Notes under the pieces: model-generated | The model's database searches: none | What the model saw: only the letters and a program-made list of their open reading frames with translations | What the model was told of the DNA's origin: nothing | Program-made: the position numbers and the translations under genes | Assembly (NCBI GenBank): GCA_028554795.2 | Contig: JAPYKE020000037.1 | Span: 4,700,001 to 4,764,000 of the forward strand | Direction: 5' to 3' | Source: Sinohyriopsis cumingii | Lineage: Eukaryota; Mollusca; Bivalvia; Unionida; Unionidae | DNA: 64,000 nucleotides | Shown here: positions 36,228 to 51,437 of the stretch, piece after piece | Layout of the letters: each line of letters starts with the position of its first letter | How positions within the stretch are numbered: the stretch's first letter is position 1

Positions 36228-38417
36228 CAGTAGTATTATGGGGCAAACTACACGTTTTCCTTCCTGATTATTCCTTATATACATTTAATTCAACATTCAT
36301 AAGTTCTGGTAAAAAAGTAGATTCAGTAAACTCTTTTTTCTAACTTTCCTTTTTTTCCATATGGGACGTTTTTTTAAAAATCTTTTTAACTATACTGACT
36401 GTAGCGTTGATTCATTATAACTTCTTGGATTTGAAAGAGTAACCAAATGTGTAATACCTGTTAACGTTTTATTCTCAAATAAAACACGGATTGATATTTA
36501 GTGAAAATCTCACATGTACATTGCGCTTATGTGCTTATGTTTTTTTCTTTCTTTTTTTTTTTTTTTTTTTTTTCGCAGTGCATTTTGTACATACAAATTT
36601 GTGTAGGCTTTTCATACATGTATACTTTCTTTTAATTAGAATACTTGCAATCAACCATTCCGACATACAGACGAATATTTGAAAGCTGAAATGTATTCTT
36701 CACCCAATACAATATTGACGAGAGTGATTATCACGGTCTTGATCCCCAATCTAATATTTGTGCAAAAAGCACTACTTGAATTTATTGAATACATGTACGT
36801 GAAATCTGATTAATTATAATGATTTAAAGTAATAAATCTTCTCTGTTAATCTTTTGAACGAATTTGTTTTTCTTAAGCTCTTACATTTTCGGTTTTTGCT
36901 TGTTCGTTTCTTCTTTTGTTTACTGTGTAATTAATTAACCACATTATTTGCTTCAGATTTCGATCGTTTGTACTTTCGTTCATTCTAGACAATACCTGCC
37001 GAACCGTACTTTCCATTAATCAAAACATATTTTCTGAAATACTTAAATACGATGACAAGTCATAGAAGAATCTTCACAATTACAAAAAGCTCCATAAACT
37101 ATATTTTTTCTAACAGATGACTTCAACATTTTTGTAAACTTCTGTTGGAAACGTTTCGTTTTGGTAACTTTACTCTATTTCTCCATTCCACATGGAGAAT
37201 TAAATAAAGGAAACTCTCGATTTATAAAACTATTCTGACCTGAAGAACTCACTCATTCTCCCATCACATGAAAACTTACATTTATTATTTTTGGATGAAA
37301 AGTGTTATGATTTGCAACGGGATTTTATCACCAGGAATTGCTTAGGTCGAGTTGTATTTTGGAGAACAGGGATAGTATACGTTATGGACCTGTCCTAAAT
37401 TTCCTATAAGTCCCTCTCATAATCATGTGCAAAGAAAAACACTTTTTAATATGCCAAAACATTTACGGACTATTATGTAATCCAAAGGAAATGTATCGTG
37501 ACCTTTATAAGTAAAGATCAAGGCAGCCGTTTCTCAGATAAGGCAAATATAATATTTTTTTTTCTTCTATATTTTAGTCAAGGTCATTCGGATCACGTGC
37601 TGCCTGCTGACCCACATTATGTTGAAGGATGGAACTACTAGTGCTCTTTCAGATATGATAGTCCTCCCATTGGTCATAGGTAATTACATAGATGGAAATA
37701 TGTAGTAATCACATAAATAGAAATATGCAAACTTGATGACGTCGATTGATTTTTATGTCTAACTTTCAAAAACCGTTTGCAAATCGTAGCTAAAATATTA
37801 GAATGATATGTCAGTATCTTTTCTGAGTTCATTAAAATGCGTTGCTTTTCATCGTGACATGGTACATGCATGTACAATTGTTATTTTAACAGGTTATAAA
37901 TCTCTTCGACTTCCAAAGAAAGCCATATTAAGAAGCTCTCGGCACGATTTAGGTAAATATTATATAAATGTTTTCTAAAATTTAGATATATATCTACTTA
38001 TTGTGTTGCAAACTAACAGGTGACCCTAACAGTCAAGAAATAGATATTTATTCATTGATTGAATTCTATGAAGTATGGCTGTAAAAGTAAAAAGACAAAA
38101 AGGCCATAACGTCTCAGCTGAAATGATACTGGTTCAAGACGATCATGTTACGAAACGTTGCTGGTGCGAAACGATCATGGTGAATGAAAAAATAGCAGTT
38201 GTGGGGTAGTGATATTATATTTATAGGGATCTACTTTAACGTCCTCTTTAATCTGCGTTTTACTGCTGGTAAAGTTGTTCCTATCACGCGGACTAATAAA
38301 AGAAAAAAACACACAAGAAGAAAAATTACAAACATTTGTCTTTAAGCAAGGACAGTATATAAGACAATTGATATGGTACTTTTTCCTTTCAACATATTGG
38401 ACATAACAAACTAAATT
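35751..38417. other. Intergenic DNA with simple repeats
   Basis: No gene is seen in about 2.7 kb. An (ATT)n run lies at 36187-36227 and a T-rich run at 36541-36573. Confidence 0.5.
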
Positions 38418-38503
38418 AATGTACAGTGTATATATTTTGTTTTCTTTTATAATTGAACAGAGGGAGTTAGTATCTATGAAAATGCATATTGAACAAAAGG
38501 CAT

Positions 38504-38506
<3 letters not shown>

Positions 38507-38539
<33 letters not shown>
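38507..38539. repeat. (AG)n microsatellite
   Basis: Dinucleotide run at the paralogous position of the CG/AG run at 3187. Confidence 0.95.
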
Positions 38540-38541
<2 letters not shown>

Positions 38542-38756
38542 CGTTTGACTGAGAAATTACCTTTCATTAAGTTTCCTTTTCCGAAGCTTTTAATATGTTC
38601 CCAGAAAAAGGCATGTGTCTTACCTGGTGAAAATCACTAAACAGAGGATGAAGCACACAACAATGCTAAATGTACACAAGTTTGTTTTTCCTTCCTGCCT
38701 TATATCGTGTTTTATTCCATCGCTTTCTAATCAGAACATAATGTCTAACAGTCCTT

Positions 38757-38945
38757 ATAACTCCTATATTGAAATATTAATAACCATTGTGGCCACTACT
38801 AGACAGAGTCTACTCTTATTGTGACAGCAATGGGAGGACCTATGACACAGATACAACCATTATGACTGATATATTCAAACATTAATAACCCATTTTGACC
38901 ACTACTATATAGCAACCAGTCGTAGTGTGGCACAGACGACGGAAT
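38757..38945 (+). repeat. About 105-bp tandem repeat, paralogous cluster
   Basis: Units with aataaccattgtggccacta and cattttgaccactactata match those at 3378-3618. Confidence 0.82.
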
Positions 38946-39124
38946 GAATAGTGACATTCAAAAATTAAACTAATGCAGCAACTCCAATCTATCACCATTG
39001 TACCATGTCTGGATTTACTCGCGTGGGGGAGATGTTATTCTTCATTAATTACTTAATTAGTATTTTCTTGAGACGAAGTTTCCCGGTCAGTCTGGTTCGA
39101 CTTTTATGTTCAAGGCTTATGTAA

Positions 39125-40477
<1,353 letters not shown>

Positions 40478-41235
40478 GGTCTTAAACTAAGTAACAGAAA
40501 AGAGCGAAAACCAATACGTGTTGTAAGATTCAACAAATATTTTTTTCTCCGTTGAATATCAAGTGAAATCTTAAAAAGAACTTATAAGTGCTTAAGTATT
40601 ATGAATTACAACCACAAAGTTCAGAAGGGTTCTATTACAAGTTCATATGAACAGAGTGCCAAATTAATACATGTGGTGTTCTGAATATATTGCAATATTT
40701 AACGTACTGATGTGCCATTAGCCTCGATTGCACTAATGTGACAACAGTCCGTATGCATCACAATGATATAATCAAAAATATCCTTGAATTAATTCACACT
40801 AATCCAAAATTATTGATTTAGTCCAAGAAGTATAAATCAGCACTTTGTAATTCCAGTGAATAATTTAAATAGATAAATCCTCTCAAATAATAACTGAAAC
40901 ACAATTTAATTCTACTAAAATATTAAGATATGGAATGAGTAAAATAAGGTAATGAAAATTAGTATAAAATCTAGGCCACAATATCGAAACCAGAATGAAG
41001 GTCAACTTCCGTTCTAGAACATTAAAAGTTGTCAGCATGATCAGGAATTTCCAAGTCAAAAATTTATGTCCTAAACTCAAATACAAAATACATGCAAGCA
41101 ATTTTACCTCCATTAATAATGATCTGAATATTTAAACTATAATCACATAAAAAATATTAACTACGTATTGTGTTGTTTAGAAAATAAATGTCACTAGTCG
41201 GGTAAGCCCTTAACTCGTATAATGATCAAGTCAAT
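40478..41235 (+). repeat. R1 dispersed repeat copy
   Basis: Opens tggtcttaaactaagtaaca then agagcgaaaaccaatacg, has gttctattacaagttc, catcacaatgatataatcaa, cactttgtaattccagtg, gatctgaatatttaaactat and ends near tatataaacataac. About 755 bp. The ends may be LTR-like on the minus strand (gttatgt... to ...agacca), but this is unproven. The minus-strand open frame 41113-40883 is hydrophobic and unrecognised. Confidence 0.82.
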
Positions 41236-41652
41236 AACAGAATATATATAAACATAACTTTAAGCGCGCTCGTGCGTGCGTGTGTGTGTGCGTGTGTGTC
41301 CAGGCATAGTAAGATATAAATATTATGTACATCAGTACCTTTATCGAGTCTAACCCATCCTACGACCCAACATCAGGGACCCTCCTTTTACGGTACTCTA
41401 CCTTGAATTGATCAAGTTATGCATTCACATTTTGCGCATTCATTAAGCAATGAAATCTTCAAGATGAAATGGGAAAAATATTGGCATGCGTTGTGCAGTA
41501 TCACAAAGGGATGGCTAGAATCGAACTAATCTAGTACACAATGTACAACAAGTACCAACCTAAGGGAGACAAAACCGGTAGGATTCTGACTGACAAGTGT
41601 AATTTGTTGCAATAACATTTGAATAACGTATATACCGTACTTTATATGTACG

Positions 41653-42090
<438 letters not shown>

Positions 42091-42463
42091 GAGATTTACT
42101 AGCACGTTAGCAATATCTTGGTTAGAAGGGGCCGATTAAAAGTTTAGTTATACAAGATAGATTATCACAATTTACTATATAAACCACGTTCTCTGGGAAA
42201 GTCAACGATTGTTTGCAAAGGAACATCATGAAAACGCTACTTGACCGAGTTAGGATTATAAAATGTCCGTCTGTCTATACACGACAAGAATGTACTCCAA
42301 TGTCTTGGACACCGGACATGTGCTCATTCCCGTCAAGGTTCACTCTTCGGGAAGTAGGTATAGGTGAAGTGTCCCAGACGTGAGCGACACAACAAAGTGC
42401 ATAAATTATATCTGTATACTTTTTTTCATAATTTGATTTATAATTAAAATTTAATTCTATTAG

Positions 42464-42464
42464 A

Positions 42465-42535
<71 letters not shown>

Positions 42536-42560
42536 GTAGTAGTTGCAGCAGTAGAAGTAG
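42464..42560. repeat. (ATT)n(AGT)n microsatellite
   Basis: Trinucleotide tract. The paralogue at 5408-5471 is AGT-like only. Confidence 0.95.
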
Positions 42561-42837
42561 TAGCAGCAGTAATTTGATTGATATATAGTTCTGAATCATT
42601 ATTATCTCACCAAGTTCCGATGTGTATTAATACTGACAGGGAAAACAATTTTTTCAAACTAAACTTGTCGCGACACCGCATGACTACAGACGATGTCATG
42701 TTACTTTCTTATTTGACATGCCATGCGTAGTTATATCCATACGATATCTAACAAATTAATAGAAATATCTTGTTATACCTCCCATACTGTGGATGAAAAG
42801 GAAAACTGTCTTGTTATTCTTGAGTAAATATGATTAT

Positions 42838-43991
42838 TAAAATGAAGGGCCCATAACGTAATCATAACGGCCTGACATATTAGTCATACATTATATACAA
42901 ATCGGAGAGGGGTGGGTGTGGGTGGGTATCATGTAATCCTAACGGGCTTGCATATTATTTCTACAAAATGAGGGGTCAGCAGGTAAACTCCTTTTCGCCA
43001 GCCAAGGGTCCGATATGCTAACCTTATCTACGCCTTTGCGGATCGAGCAGATATTTTAGAGCTTTGCCCTAGCGACATTTATTTGATTCCATGCGTTGCC
43101 TCCATTAGTTTGTAAGGGGAACTAACCAAATGCGTTCATTGTATGTTGGCCGAAAATGATGTAGGCAATTGACTTCAAAAGGATACCTTGTAAGTTTAAC
43201 ATCGAAAGTATTACTAAGTACCAGGTAGAAGTCATTACAGGTGTATTTGCTTATTTGTGAGTCAATTGAAGTTATATGCTCCCCTTGTCTCGATCATGTA
43301 AGAACAATGTTCAAATTTCAGCAACCTTATTTTGATAGGATGCTGTGGCTTGCCGCCGCATCCAATGGAATTCACAAACCCGAATTCAGAAATATCTGCT
43401 CGATCCGCTACGGTGTAGATGGTGTTAACAAATTGGATCCTTGGCTAGCAAAAGATGCATGTAAACTTAAAAGACCAGCATATTATTACAGTGCATACAC
43501 AAAAAGGAGGGGTCCAGCATGTAATCCCAAAGGATTAACATATTATAAAGTTGTGTATACTTGAAGGAATCCAACACCTATTCCTGACGCATTGGCATAT
43601 AATAACAGTATATACAGAATGACGGCATATGATCCTAATGGACTGGCATATTATAAACCGCATAAAGAAAATGATGGGGACCGCTCCAGTGGCCTAGTGG
43701 TTAGAGCGTCCACCTCGGATGTAGTAGTTCGCAGGTTTGAACCCTCGGCCGAGTCATACCAAAAATTAATAACTTTTTTTTACTAATTGCTGCCTGACTA
43801 GGTGCTTGGCATTAAGAGGTTAGTGTTAGGACTGGTGGGCCTGGTGTCAGGACAATGTGACTGGGTTAGACATGATGATACATGTCTGCGGCCTGTTGCC
43901 TGTTGCTCCAGTACTAGACATCACTAAAAACCGTAGACGTTGTAGCAATATAACTGAAAATTGTTAAAGCTACGTTAAAAATCCAAATCAA

Positions 43992-44028
<37 letters not shown>

Positions 44029-44075
44029 GATGGGTCCATCGGTTAATCCTAATGGACTGACATTGCTACTGCCTA
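42838..44075 (+). repeat. Degenerate 57-bp minisatellite relatives
   Basis: Scattered units (aatgaggggtc near 42966, aggaggggtccagcatgtaa near 43505, atgatcctaatggactggc near 43629, gttaatcctaatggactgac near 44043) resemble the array at 5734. About 470 bp of unique DNA separates the first and later units. A 107-codon open frame (43241-43564) ends in RRGPACNPKGLTYYKVVYT, matching the peptide of the 57-bp unit. The SINE at 43679 splits one unit. Confidence 0.75.
43679..44025 (+). repeat. SINE-A, full-length
   Basis: Head gaccgctccagtggcctagt, box A, degraded box B (caggtttgaaccctc), body with a small gcctgtt duplication, 3' end gttaaagctacgttaaaaat plus a CA tail. The target-site duplication aatgatggg lies at 43670-43678 and 44026-44034. 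Confidence 0.95.
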
Positions 44076-44322
44076 TGAACTGCATCGTCAGACAATGAGC
44101 TCACATGTTGGTAAGTCAATCTGTGCTGAGGTTTCGCAACCCCTGCATATGCAACATCACACTCCTGTTCTACTTCTTGACATGACATTAATTTTTGCCA
44201 AGAAGGAAGGATACTGGTCTTTCGAGTTGATCTATTGAAACAATCTGCCTATCCTGGACGTAGGCGCACGCTTGTGTGTATGTATGTATGTATGTATGTA
44301 TGTATGTATGAATGTATTCTTA

Positions 44323-45594
44323 TGTCACGTGTTTAGGTTCTAATAAACAGTAACACAAGAAAGGGTGAAAACAACAAGCTTTGTTTTTTGTTGTTATTGT
44401 AGGATTTAACGCCATCTTTCAGAACACAATACGCTATACATGGCGGCCAGTATTAATGATGAAGGAAGAACCAGGGAAATCCCCGCAAAGAACCACCGAT
44501 CCACTAGAAGCTACTGGCAAGCTTTCTTACATACCCACATTGGCCGAATTCGAGACTCGAACCCACGCAGACGGAGGTGAGATGGCGTGATCCGTAACGG
44601 AGAACGCCTTAGACCACTCGGCCACTCGGGGCCCCAACAAGCTTTGAAAAAATACAATAATTTATTTCCCTGAAAATATTCTGTAATAATGAAATAAATA
44701 TGAACTTATGGTTTTGTAGAATCAGATCTAAAAGTCATCCAAGATTAATCCAAGAATAAAAGTTTAGTAGTCCTAATAACAAAATATTCTTTTGATTTCA
44801 AGTTCGAATCCTGAGGAAGAATCAGATATGGAAGACGATGACGTATGCTGTAACCTGTAGTTTTGAAGTCTACAGGTCCTCGTAGAAAAAGAATTATCAC
44901 TCCGGTTTTGGAAATCAAAATAAATTTCTGATAAGAACTGTCTTTGATTAAGAATCTCACATGAGCATATGTATTTTCCAGCAAAAAAGAATTAATTCTT
45001 TTGAATCCAAGTAATTTGAAATAACTCCAAATCCAAGTAATTTGAAATAACTCAAAGCATAACAACATATAACTTCCAGTGTAACAGCCCAGCTTCTACT
45101 GAGAATGATTCTCCAAAACAGAGGTTTTATCGTCTCCTAAACAAGGGGTCACGTGATCATGTTCTAGAAGTGTATAGAAATTAGGTACTTGCTAAGGTAA
45201 CGTACACCCAGTGTGACTCTGATGAACACCAATCATTGTACTCTAAGAAATAAAATAATATGAAAAATTGTTTACGTCTTAAACACATAGTCTCATCATG
45301 ACCTCGACAACAACCAATCATTTTAAAATAACAATAGAACTTGTTTACGTGGTTGCTACTAATTTTGAATCAAGGTCAGGATCAAGATCAACACATTGTT
45401 TTATAAAACAAACAGTCAGGTCAAACTATTATAAAACAAACGGTCAGGTTAAACTATTTTCTGAAAAAAGTATCATCTCTAGAGAATACATTCACATTAC
45501 AATAGCATGTAATAAAAAAATTAAAACTGACAAACAATTGAATTGAAATAAATATATATTAAATCAGATATAAGTAAATCAAATATACATAACA
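44323..45594 (+). repeat. R1b dispersed repeat copy, with a SINE inside
   Basis: A non-coding element of about 1.0 kb plus a SINE-B. The left end (tatgtcacgtgtttagg, then aaacagtaacacaagaaagg) resembles the R1 terminal block. The reverse complement matches 56778-57756 over its whole length. It contains two local duplications: aatccaagtaatttgaaata at 45006 and 45031, and an acaaacngtcaggt block near 45410 and 45437. It is absent from segmental copy 1. Confidence 0.85.
44384..44635 (-). repeat. SINE-B, full-length, inside R1b
   Basis: On the minus strand: ggggccccgagtggccgagt with box A, box B (gtgggttcgagtctcg), body and tail. A perfect 11-bp target-site duplication aacaagctttg lies at 44373-44383 and 44636-44646. 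The inverted R1b copy has the empty site near 57696-57706. Confidence 0.95.
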
Positions 45595-46619
45595 GTATGT
45601 ATGTAAATAAAACTATTACTTGCAACTGTTTTTATAGCAAAACACTCTCTTGCTAGAGATAACAGGTAATTGTTCATAAGAAAGGATAGAAAGAAGAAAA
45701 ACCAACAGAGCATATATGTCCTGATCACTTAGATGAACGTTTAAATGCATTAGGAACGCATAAGAATGCCCAATGGAGCAACTCAATCTTATTAACCATT
45801 TGTAGCTAATTAGTTTAAAAAACTCTTTGCTTTGTGTCAAAAGACAGATTGACAGATTTACAAAATGCTAACTTAATACGCCTACCTGCCGGATAAGTTC
45901 TAGCCATGAAACAGTCTAGAAGAGGTGTCAAATTCATGTCTTATTCGGTTAAAATGATTCATTAAAAAAAAAAGCAATGCAAACAAGGGGTCAGTTCAAA
46001 AGGATATGAACTGCATATATATTTTAAAAATGAGGCTTCTCGCTAATTTTCTTCTTTTCCGTGATTCTAATGGATTTGATAACATGCTGGGTTTGTACAT
46101 GGATTTCCCATTATTCGCTAAGATGTTGTTGACGATGTTTAAAGGAACAAGAAAGAAACAAATATCACTAAGATATCCACCAACTAAAATTGTATCCGCT
46201 TTATTTTTGCTGTTCTTTTAACTAATGTCATTGTTTATCAACGGGTAAATTCATCGTGTCTTATTGGTAAATTCGCAAGAGAAATAAATTTCAGTTCAAC
46301 TGGTTCGAAGTTGTACATTTATTTTCAGGACTGTCGACCGAACACGAGAACGTGTATAAACAATGCAACAGGTCTCTATGCTCAGAGATAAAGAGAACAC
46401 GTCTGTCTCTCAATATGTATGCATGCATACCTGTATTGATATGTATATTCAAATATTTTATGATAAACCATGTATAATGATTTCCAGCTGTAATGAACAG
46501 CCACACGATATGTTGATTAAAGATGCAATGCCCTTCTTGGTTTTCTTATCGTAAAGTGATACACCACTAATTGTTTTCTCACTGAGTGTATTGATCTAAT
46601 GCTTTAGAAGTAATCTGAT
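45595..46619. other. Segmental-duplication unique DNA
   Basis: No gene is seen. It matches 6560-7140, and, from 46420 on, 53255-53475 and 17140-17220. Confidence 0.6.
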
Positions 46620-46860
46620 TTCATAAGTGTTCTAGATATACTATCACAATCCCCAAAGTATAGAATGTTCCGAATGAGCTCCAATAATCTTGAATGTCCT
46701 GATGTTTCACAATGATATAATCCAGAATGTCTTTGAATGAGTCCTCTATAATCCCAAAGCAGTGTTTAGTACAAAAACAAAACAAAAACAAAAACAAAAC
46801 AACAACCAACGAACACTTTGTAATTCCTATCAATAGTTAAATAATTCCACTCAAATTATA
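46620..46860 (+). repeat. R1 repeat, partial copy
   Basis: Has actatcacaatccccaaagt, gttccgaatgagctcca, tttcacaatgatataatcca and aacactttgtaattcctat in R1 order, with an inserted A/C-rich run (46772-46805). Both ends of the family are missing. Confidence 0.7.
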
Positions 46861-47619
46861 TTTGAACATAGCTGCACATTATTCTAAAAACCGGTCTTTT
46901 TAGAGGAATGAATAATTGTTTACCAAATCTCTTTACGTGCAAGCTGTCACCTGACCTTTGACGCAATATAATAGAAGGAACAAACCATTCATGTAGAAAA
47001 TATTGGTGCAATCGATACTCATACTGAATTAAAGCAACATAATTTCTTTTAGGTGGGAACAAACCCACTACAGGTGAGTGATAAAAACATATGTCTTCCA
47101 TAGGAGCAGGAAATGATGTTGGAAACCATATACCAGCGTCTTGCATTTTTCAGGTCAATTAAGCTCAGCGGAGTTGAAAGATGAAGAGAGCCTCGGTGCC
47201 TGCGGGGCTGTCACCGGTATAAGGTGATCCAGTGGTGATTTCTTCTAGTTATATGATAGATTATCTTCTGGCCATTGGTCAGGGTCATGATCGTTCAGAA
47301 TATATTTTGATTTTGCATTATGGTCATGTTGTTCTTATCACACCAAAACTGATATAATGAGCAAAGTGAAATGATATAAAATTATTTGAATTATGTCAGG
47401 TCAGGTACAAATTAATTAGCAGACTTTCTCACGTAATACTGGAAACAGAGTGTCGCGTTATGACATATGCAGACTGGTATGCAAAATACATACAGTGAAG
47501 AAATATAACCAATGTCGTAGATAACTGACTAGACGGTGGGACAGACGAACAAAACAAAGAAATAAACAAAATAAGGAAGAACACAGACTACTCCCCAACG
47601 AACAGGTAAATCACACCAA
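46861..47619. other. Segmental-duplication unique DNA
   Basis: No gene is seen. It matches 12545-12900 in two blocks. Confidence 0.55.
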
Positions 47620-47623
47620 TATA

Positions 47624-47671
<48 letters not shown>

Positions 47672-47977
47672 ATTTGGATTTTTAACGTAGCTTTAACAAT
47701 TTTTCGGTCAGATCGCTGCGATGTCTGCAGTGTGGCAGTTTATAGTGATGTCTAGCACTGGGGCTTCATGTCCCAGACATGTAGCATAATGTTCTACCCA
47801 GTCATATTATCCTGACACCAGGCCGATCAGTCCTAACACTAACCTCTTAATGCTGAGCACCAAGCAAGGCAGTTGTTAGTATCATTTTTGTAAGTCTTTG
47901 GTATGACTCGGCCGGGGATCGAGCCCATGACCTCCCGCATCCGAGGCGGACGCTCTAACCACAAGGCCACCGGATCG
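47620..47977 (-). repeat. SINE-A, full-length
   Basis: Minus strand: head cgatccggtggccttgtgg, box B (gggctcgatcccc), full body and the 3' end gctacgttaaaaatccaaat with a 44-bp CA tail. The target-site duplication tcacaccaa lies at 47611-47619 and 47978-47986. Confidence 0.95.
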
Positions 47978-48429
47978 TCACACCAAAAGATCACGTGCAG
48001 TATGCCTAATATAATCAAGGGAAAGATACCTGGTCCCATTAAGAGAAATGCAAATCAGATGGATACGAGTCACATACATGTACATTTTCCACCATGTCCA
48101 ACATATCGGAAACTATACGAAACTTATGCCGAGATAAATCAGACGCTCTAGAGAAGAATATATGCTGTATTTGTAAAACGTTTAGTCTGTGTGCAATCCA
48201 GAGATGTCATGCAAGACCATGTATCTGTTAGCATACGGGTGCAGATGGAGAGAAAGACAGATACACAGACAGATGTAAAGAAAGTTTAATAGATGGATTG
48301 GTGTGGATATATAGATAGAGAAATATGCATGAATACGCAGCTACGAAGTATATAGCATTGTATAGGTTGTTCTTATTGCAAATGGAACGTGATAAATCTA
48401 CAAAGTGAGTAAAGAACATGAGAAAAGGT
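47978..48429. other. Intergenic DNA
   Basis: No feature is recognised. It has no clear match in segmental copy 1. Confidence 0.45.
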
Positions 48430-48459
48430 TTTAATGAACATACTCGTAGATTAGGGTAC

Positions 48460-48770
48460 CCCTGGTAGGAAAGCTGAAGTTGTATGCTATGGATGCAACA
48501 AACCTGGCCATATTCTCAAATACTGCAGGAAATATCGTCCCACGATAAATGCAGTGACATCAGCACTGGTTGAAGGTCTAAACCTATATAACTGTCGAAT
48601 ACAGCAACAGCTACGGTCCATGGAGAGAGGGCTACTGTGCTTATGACACCGACTGCAGTTATCCAGCCTTGGTGGATAGCAAATTTGTCGAATCTGCTGA
48701 TTATACAGGTGAGACAGTGAAAGTCCAATTTGTCAATAGGACTAAAGCTTCTCTCCCAGTTCTCTACATC
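48460..48770 (+). pseudogene. LTR fossil: gag zinc knuckle and protease-like part
   Basis: A CX2CX4HX4C zinc knuckle (CYGCNKPGHILKYC) at 48485-48526, the nucleic-acid-binding end of gag, is followed about 120 bp later by an aspartic protease-like stretch with YPALVDSKFVESADYTGETV. Fossil fragment. Confidence 0.75.
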
Positions 48771-49200
48771 GCCTTGATTCGCCGTATGTGAAAGGACGAA
48801 TTCAAGCAGCGTACTTGTCAGGATTGCTGCACTGCACGACGTAATTTTAGGATGTAGGTATTTGTTGCCACAGCCTAATCCTATGACGAGTACACCTGTA
48901 CACGTGGGGTCCATAGAGACGAAGTCTATGAAGCGAAGGTCAGGGTTGAAGCCGCTGAAACCTTCGACTTCGCCCAAGGACAGTTTACTACCTGGTGAAT
49001 TAAGGACACTTAAAGAGGAAGATTCTGTCCTTAACAGGATACCCGGGTAAGCAAAAGAGTCCGTGCGGAACTTCCTAGACGGTGAGGTAGAGTTCGTGCT
49101 GAAACGGGGTATCTTGTATCGATACGCCCAGAAAGGATCCGCTAGGTGTAAGCAAGTAATTGTATATAACATGGGCGTAGCAAAGACGAGATATAGGTAA

Positions 49201-50090
49201 GTGAGGGAATTCTACTGGCCATGTGTGTATGGGGATGTAAGGACGTTTTGTCTATCGTATGACAAGCGTCAACCGGAGGCACCTAAGACCTCACATGGCC
49301 CAGTGCCACTAGAAACCACCCCTCTGAGTGATGAACCTTTCTCGAGGGTGGCGATTGACTTGATGGGTCCGATAAAGCCTGTGTCAGAAAGTGGTAATCG
49401 TTATGTTTTAACGATTGTTGATTACGCTACCCGATACCCGGATTCCGTTGCGCTGAAAAACATTGATTCAGTTACGAGGGCACATGCTTTGTTAGGAGTT
49501 TGGTCCAGTGTTGGTGTTCCTGAAGAGATACTAACCGACAAAGGGACGCATTTTGTTAGCCAGGAGATAGAAGAAGTGAACTAGCTACTTTCCATTAGGC
49601 ACCTGACTACTACTCCGTACCACCCGCAATGCAATGGTCTAGCAGAGCGTTTCAATGGCACGTTGAAGCAAGCTCTGAAGAAGTTGTGCGAAGGTAGACT
49701 CAAGGACTGGGATCGATACCTTCCCGCGATATTTTTCGCGTACCGCGAAGTACGCCAAGCTAGTTTAACATTTTCACCTTTCGAACTAGTTTATTAGAGG
49801 ACCGTGAGAGGACCCATGGCTGTATGGAAACAGTTATGGACGGATGAAAAGGCATCCGATGAAGTACGAACAACGTAACAGCATGTTGTTGATCTCCGTA
49901 ACAAGCTGGAGGAACTTGGCCCAGAAGAATCTCTGTGACTCACGGGGGCGGCAAACCCAGTGTTACGACAAGAGGGCGAAGGAACGTAAATTTGAAGTGG
50001 GTGACAAGGTGCTGTTGTTGTTACCGTTGGAGCACAACAAACTCCAAGTATCATGGTGGGGACCGAACTACCGTGTCCAGGTAGGAGATA
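49201..50090 (+). pseudogene. LTR fossil: integrase
   Basis: Retroviral-type integrase in decay. REFYWPCVYGDVRTFC gives the end of the zinc-binding part. AIDLMGPIKPVSESGNRYVL and VDYATRYPDSVAL are the start of the DDE core. EILTDKGTHFVS is its second acidic region. TTPYHPQCNGLAERFNGTLK is the last. Near 49975-50085 FEVGDKVLLLLP and VSWWGPNYRV form the C-terminal GPY/F-type module. Confidence 0.88.
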
Positions 50091-50329
50091 AAGAGAAGTT
50101 TTACCGCTTTAACCTTCATAAACGCTATCGTGAAAGGGAGACACCCACTGAGTTCGTGGTTGCTACAGTTGTGACTGAAGAACCCGACGACAACGGACGA
50201 GTGGCGGAAGAACTTCCTAGTTGTCCTTTGACGAGGGATGAAACCTACGTCGACGTTGTCCTTGACGTAACGTTAACGTCAGGACAACCTGAATAGGCGA
50301 AGGAGATACTCCACGACTACTCTAATGTC

Positions 50330-51372
50330 TTGACAGAAAGACCAGACATGATGGACTTGGAAGGGTTCATTCTGAAGTTGCTGGATGAAACGCCTTTGAA
50401 ATTGAAACCATATCCACTACCTCATGCGAAGCTAGAAACTGTACGGGACAAACTTAGAGCTATGCTTGACTTAGGGGTCATTGAAGCAGCCGAATCTGCA
50501 TATATTTCACCGGTTGTTTTGGTCCAGAAGAAGGATGGTGATCATTGCTTTTGTGTCGACTATCGGAAATTAGACAGGATCACATAATTTCAGGTCGAAG
50601 TGTTACCAACGACTTAGACAGACAGGGCTCACTGCCGACCATCTAAACGTCACATAGGATTTCGGAGACTGACTTATCTAGAACACACACTCAGTGAAGA
50701 AACTTTAACCCCAGACAATGCTAAAGTCGACCTACTTCGGAACGGCGCACTTACACCTACGAAGACAGCAGTGCGATCCTTTTTAGAACGTACACGTTAT
50801 TATCGTAAGTATGTCGAAAACATCAGTGCTATTGCTAGCCCGTTGACTGACATGACAAGGAGGAAGAATCCGACGAAGATTATTTGGACAGACGCTTGGG
50901 ATAGAGCATTTCAGAAGATGAAGGATAGGTTGAAGTCAGACTCCGTAGTGAGACTACCGAACGTGACAAAGGGCTTTGTCTTACGTACAAACTTTTCTGA
51001 CAGGGGTCTTGGTGCAGTTTTACTGCAGGATCGTGAAGGGAAAATATTTCCGGTTGCTTATGATAGCAGAAAGTTGTCGCCAGCAGAAAGTAATTATTCT
51101 GTCACCGAAAGAGAGTGCCTAGCGATTATCTTTTGGATCTCTAAATTTCGGCGTTATCTGTATGGGCGAAATTTTATTCTGGACACTTGCTTATTTGGCC
51201 CAAGCTAAATTGACAAATGGACGTTTAATGTGATGGTCATTATTTCTTCATCAATATCAAATTGAATTGAGTTAGATTAAAGGAAGCGCCAATGTAGGAG
51301 CAGATTGTCTGAATATGCTAATTGGTTCTGAGGTGAAGGGGTCACTTCAGTACATGCAATTAGTAACTTGAA
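50330..51372 (+). pseudogene. LTR fossil: reverse transcriptase and RNase H
   Basis: The fingers of a Ty3/gypsy reverse transcriptase (LDLGVIEAAESAYISPVVLV, then QKKDG and CVDYRKLDRIT) are followed by the connection region (RSFLERTRYYRKYVENIS, SPLTDMTRR) and RNase H (AVLLQDREGKIFPVAYDSRK, NYSVTERECLAIIF). The reverse transcriptase is only partly represented. It lies downstream of the integrase on the same strand. Confidence 0.88.
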
Positions 51373-51437
51373 ATACAACTTCAAAATTCGGAGAGCAATA
51401 TCCCAGATATTACTCTTAAAGGGGGGCCTAGGTAAAG

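Noticed and set aside
40883-41113. A hydrophobic 76-codon minus-strand open frame
   Set aside because: It lies within an R1 repeat and is not open in the other copies.
48516-49172. The longest open frame in the window, 218 codons on the minus strand
   Set aside because: It runs antisense to the decayed gag/protease/integrase part of the LTR fossil and has no motif of its own.
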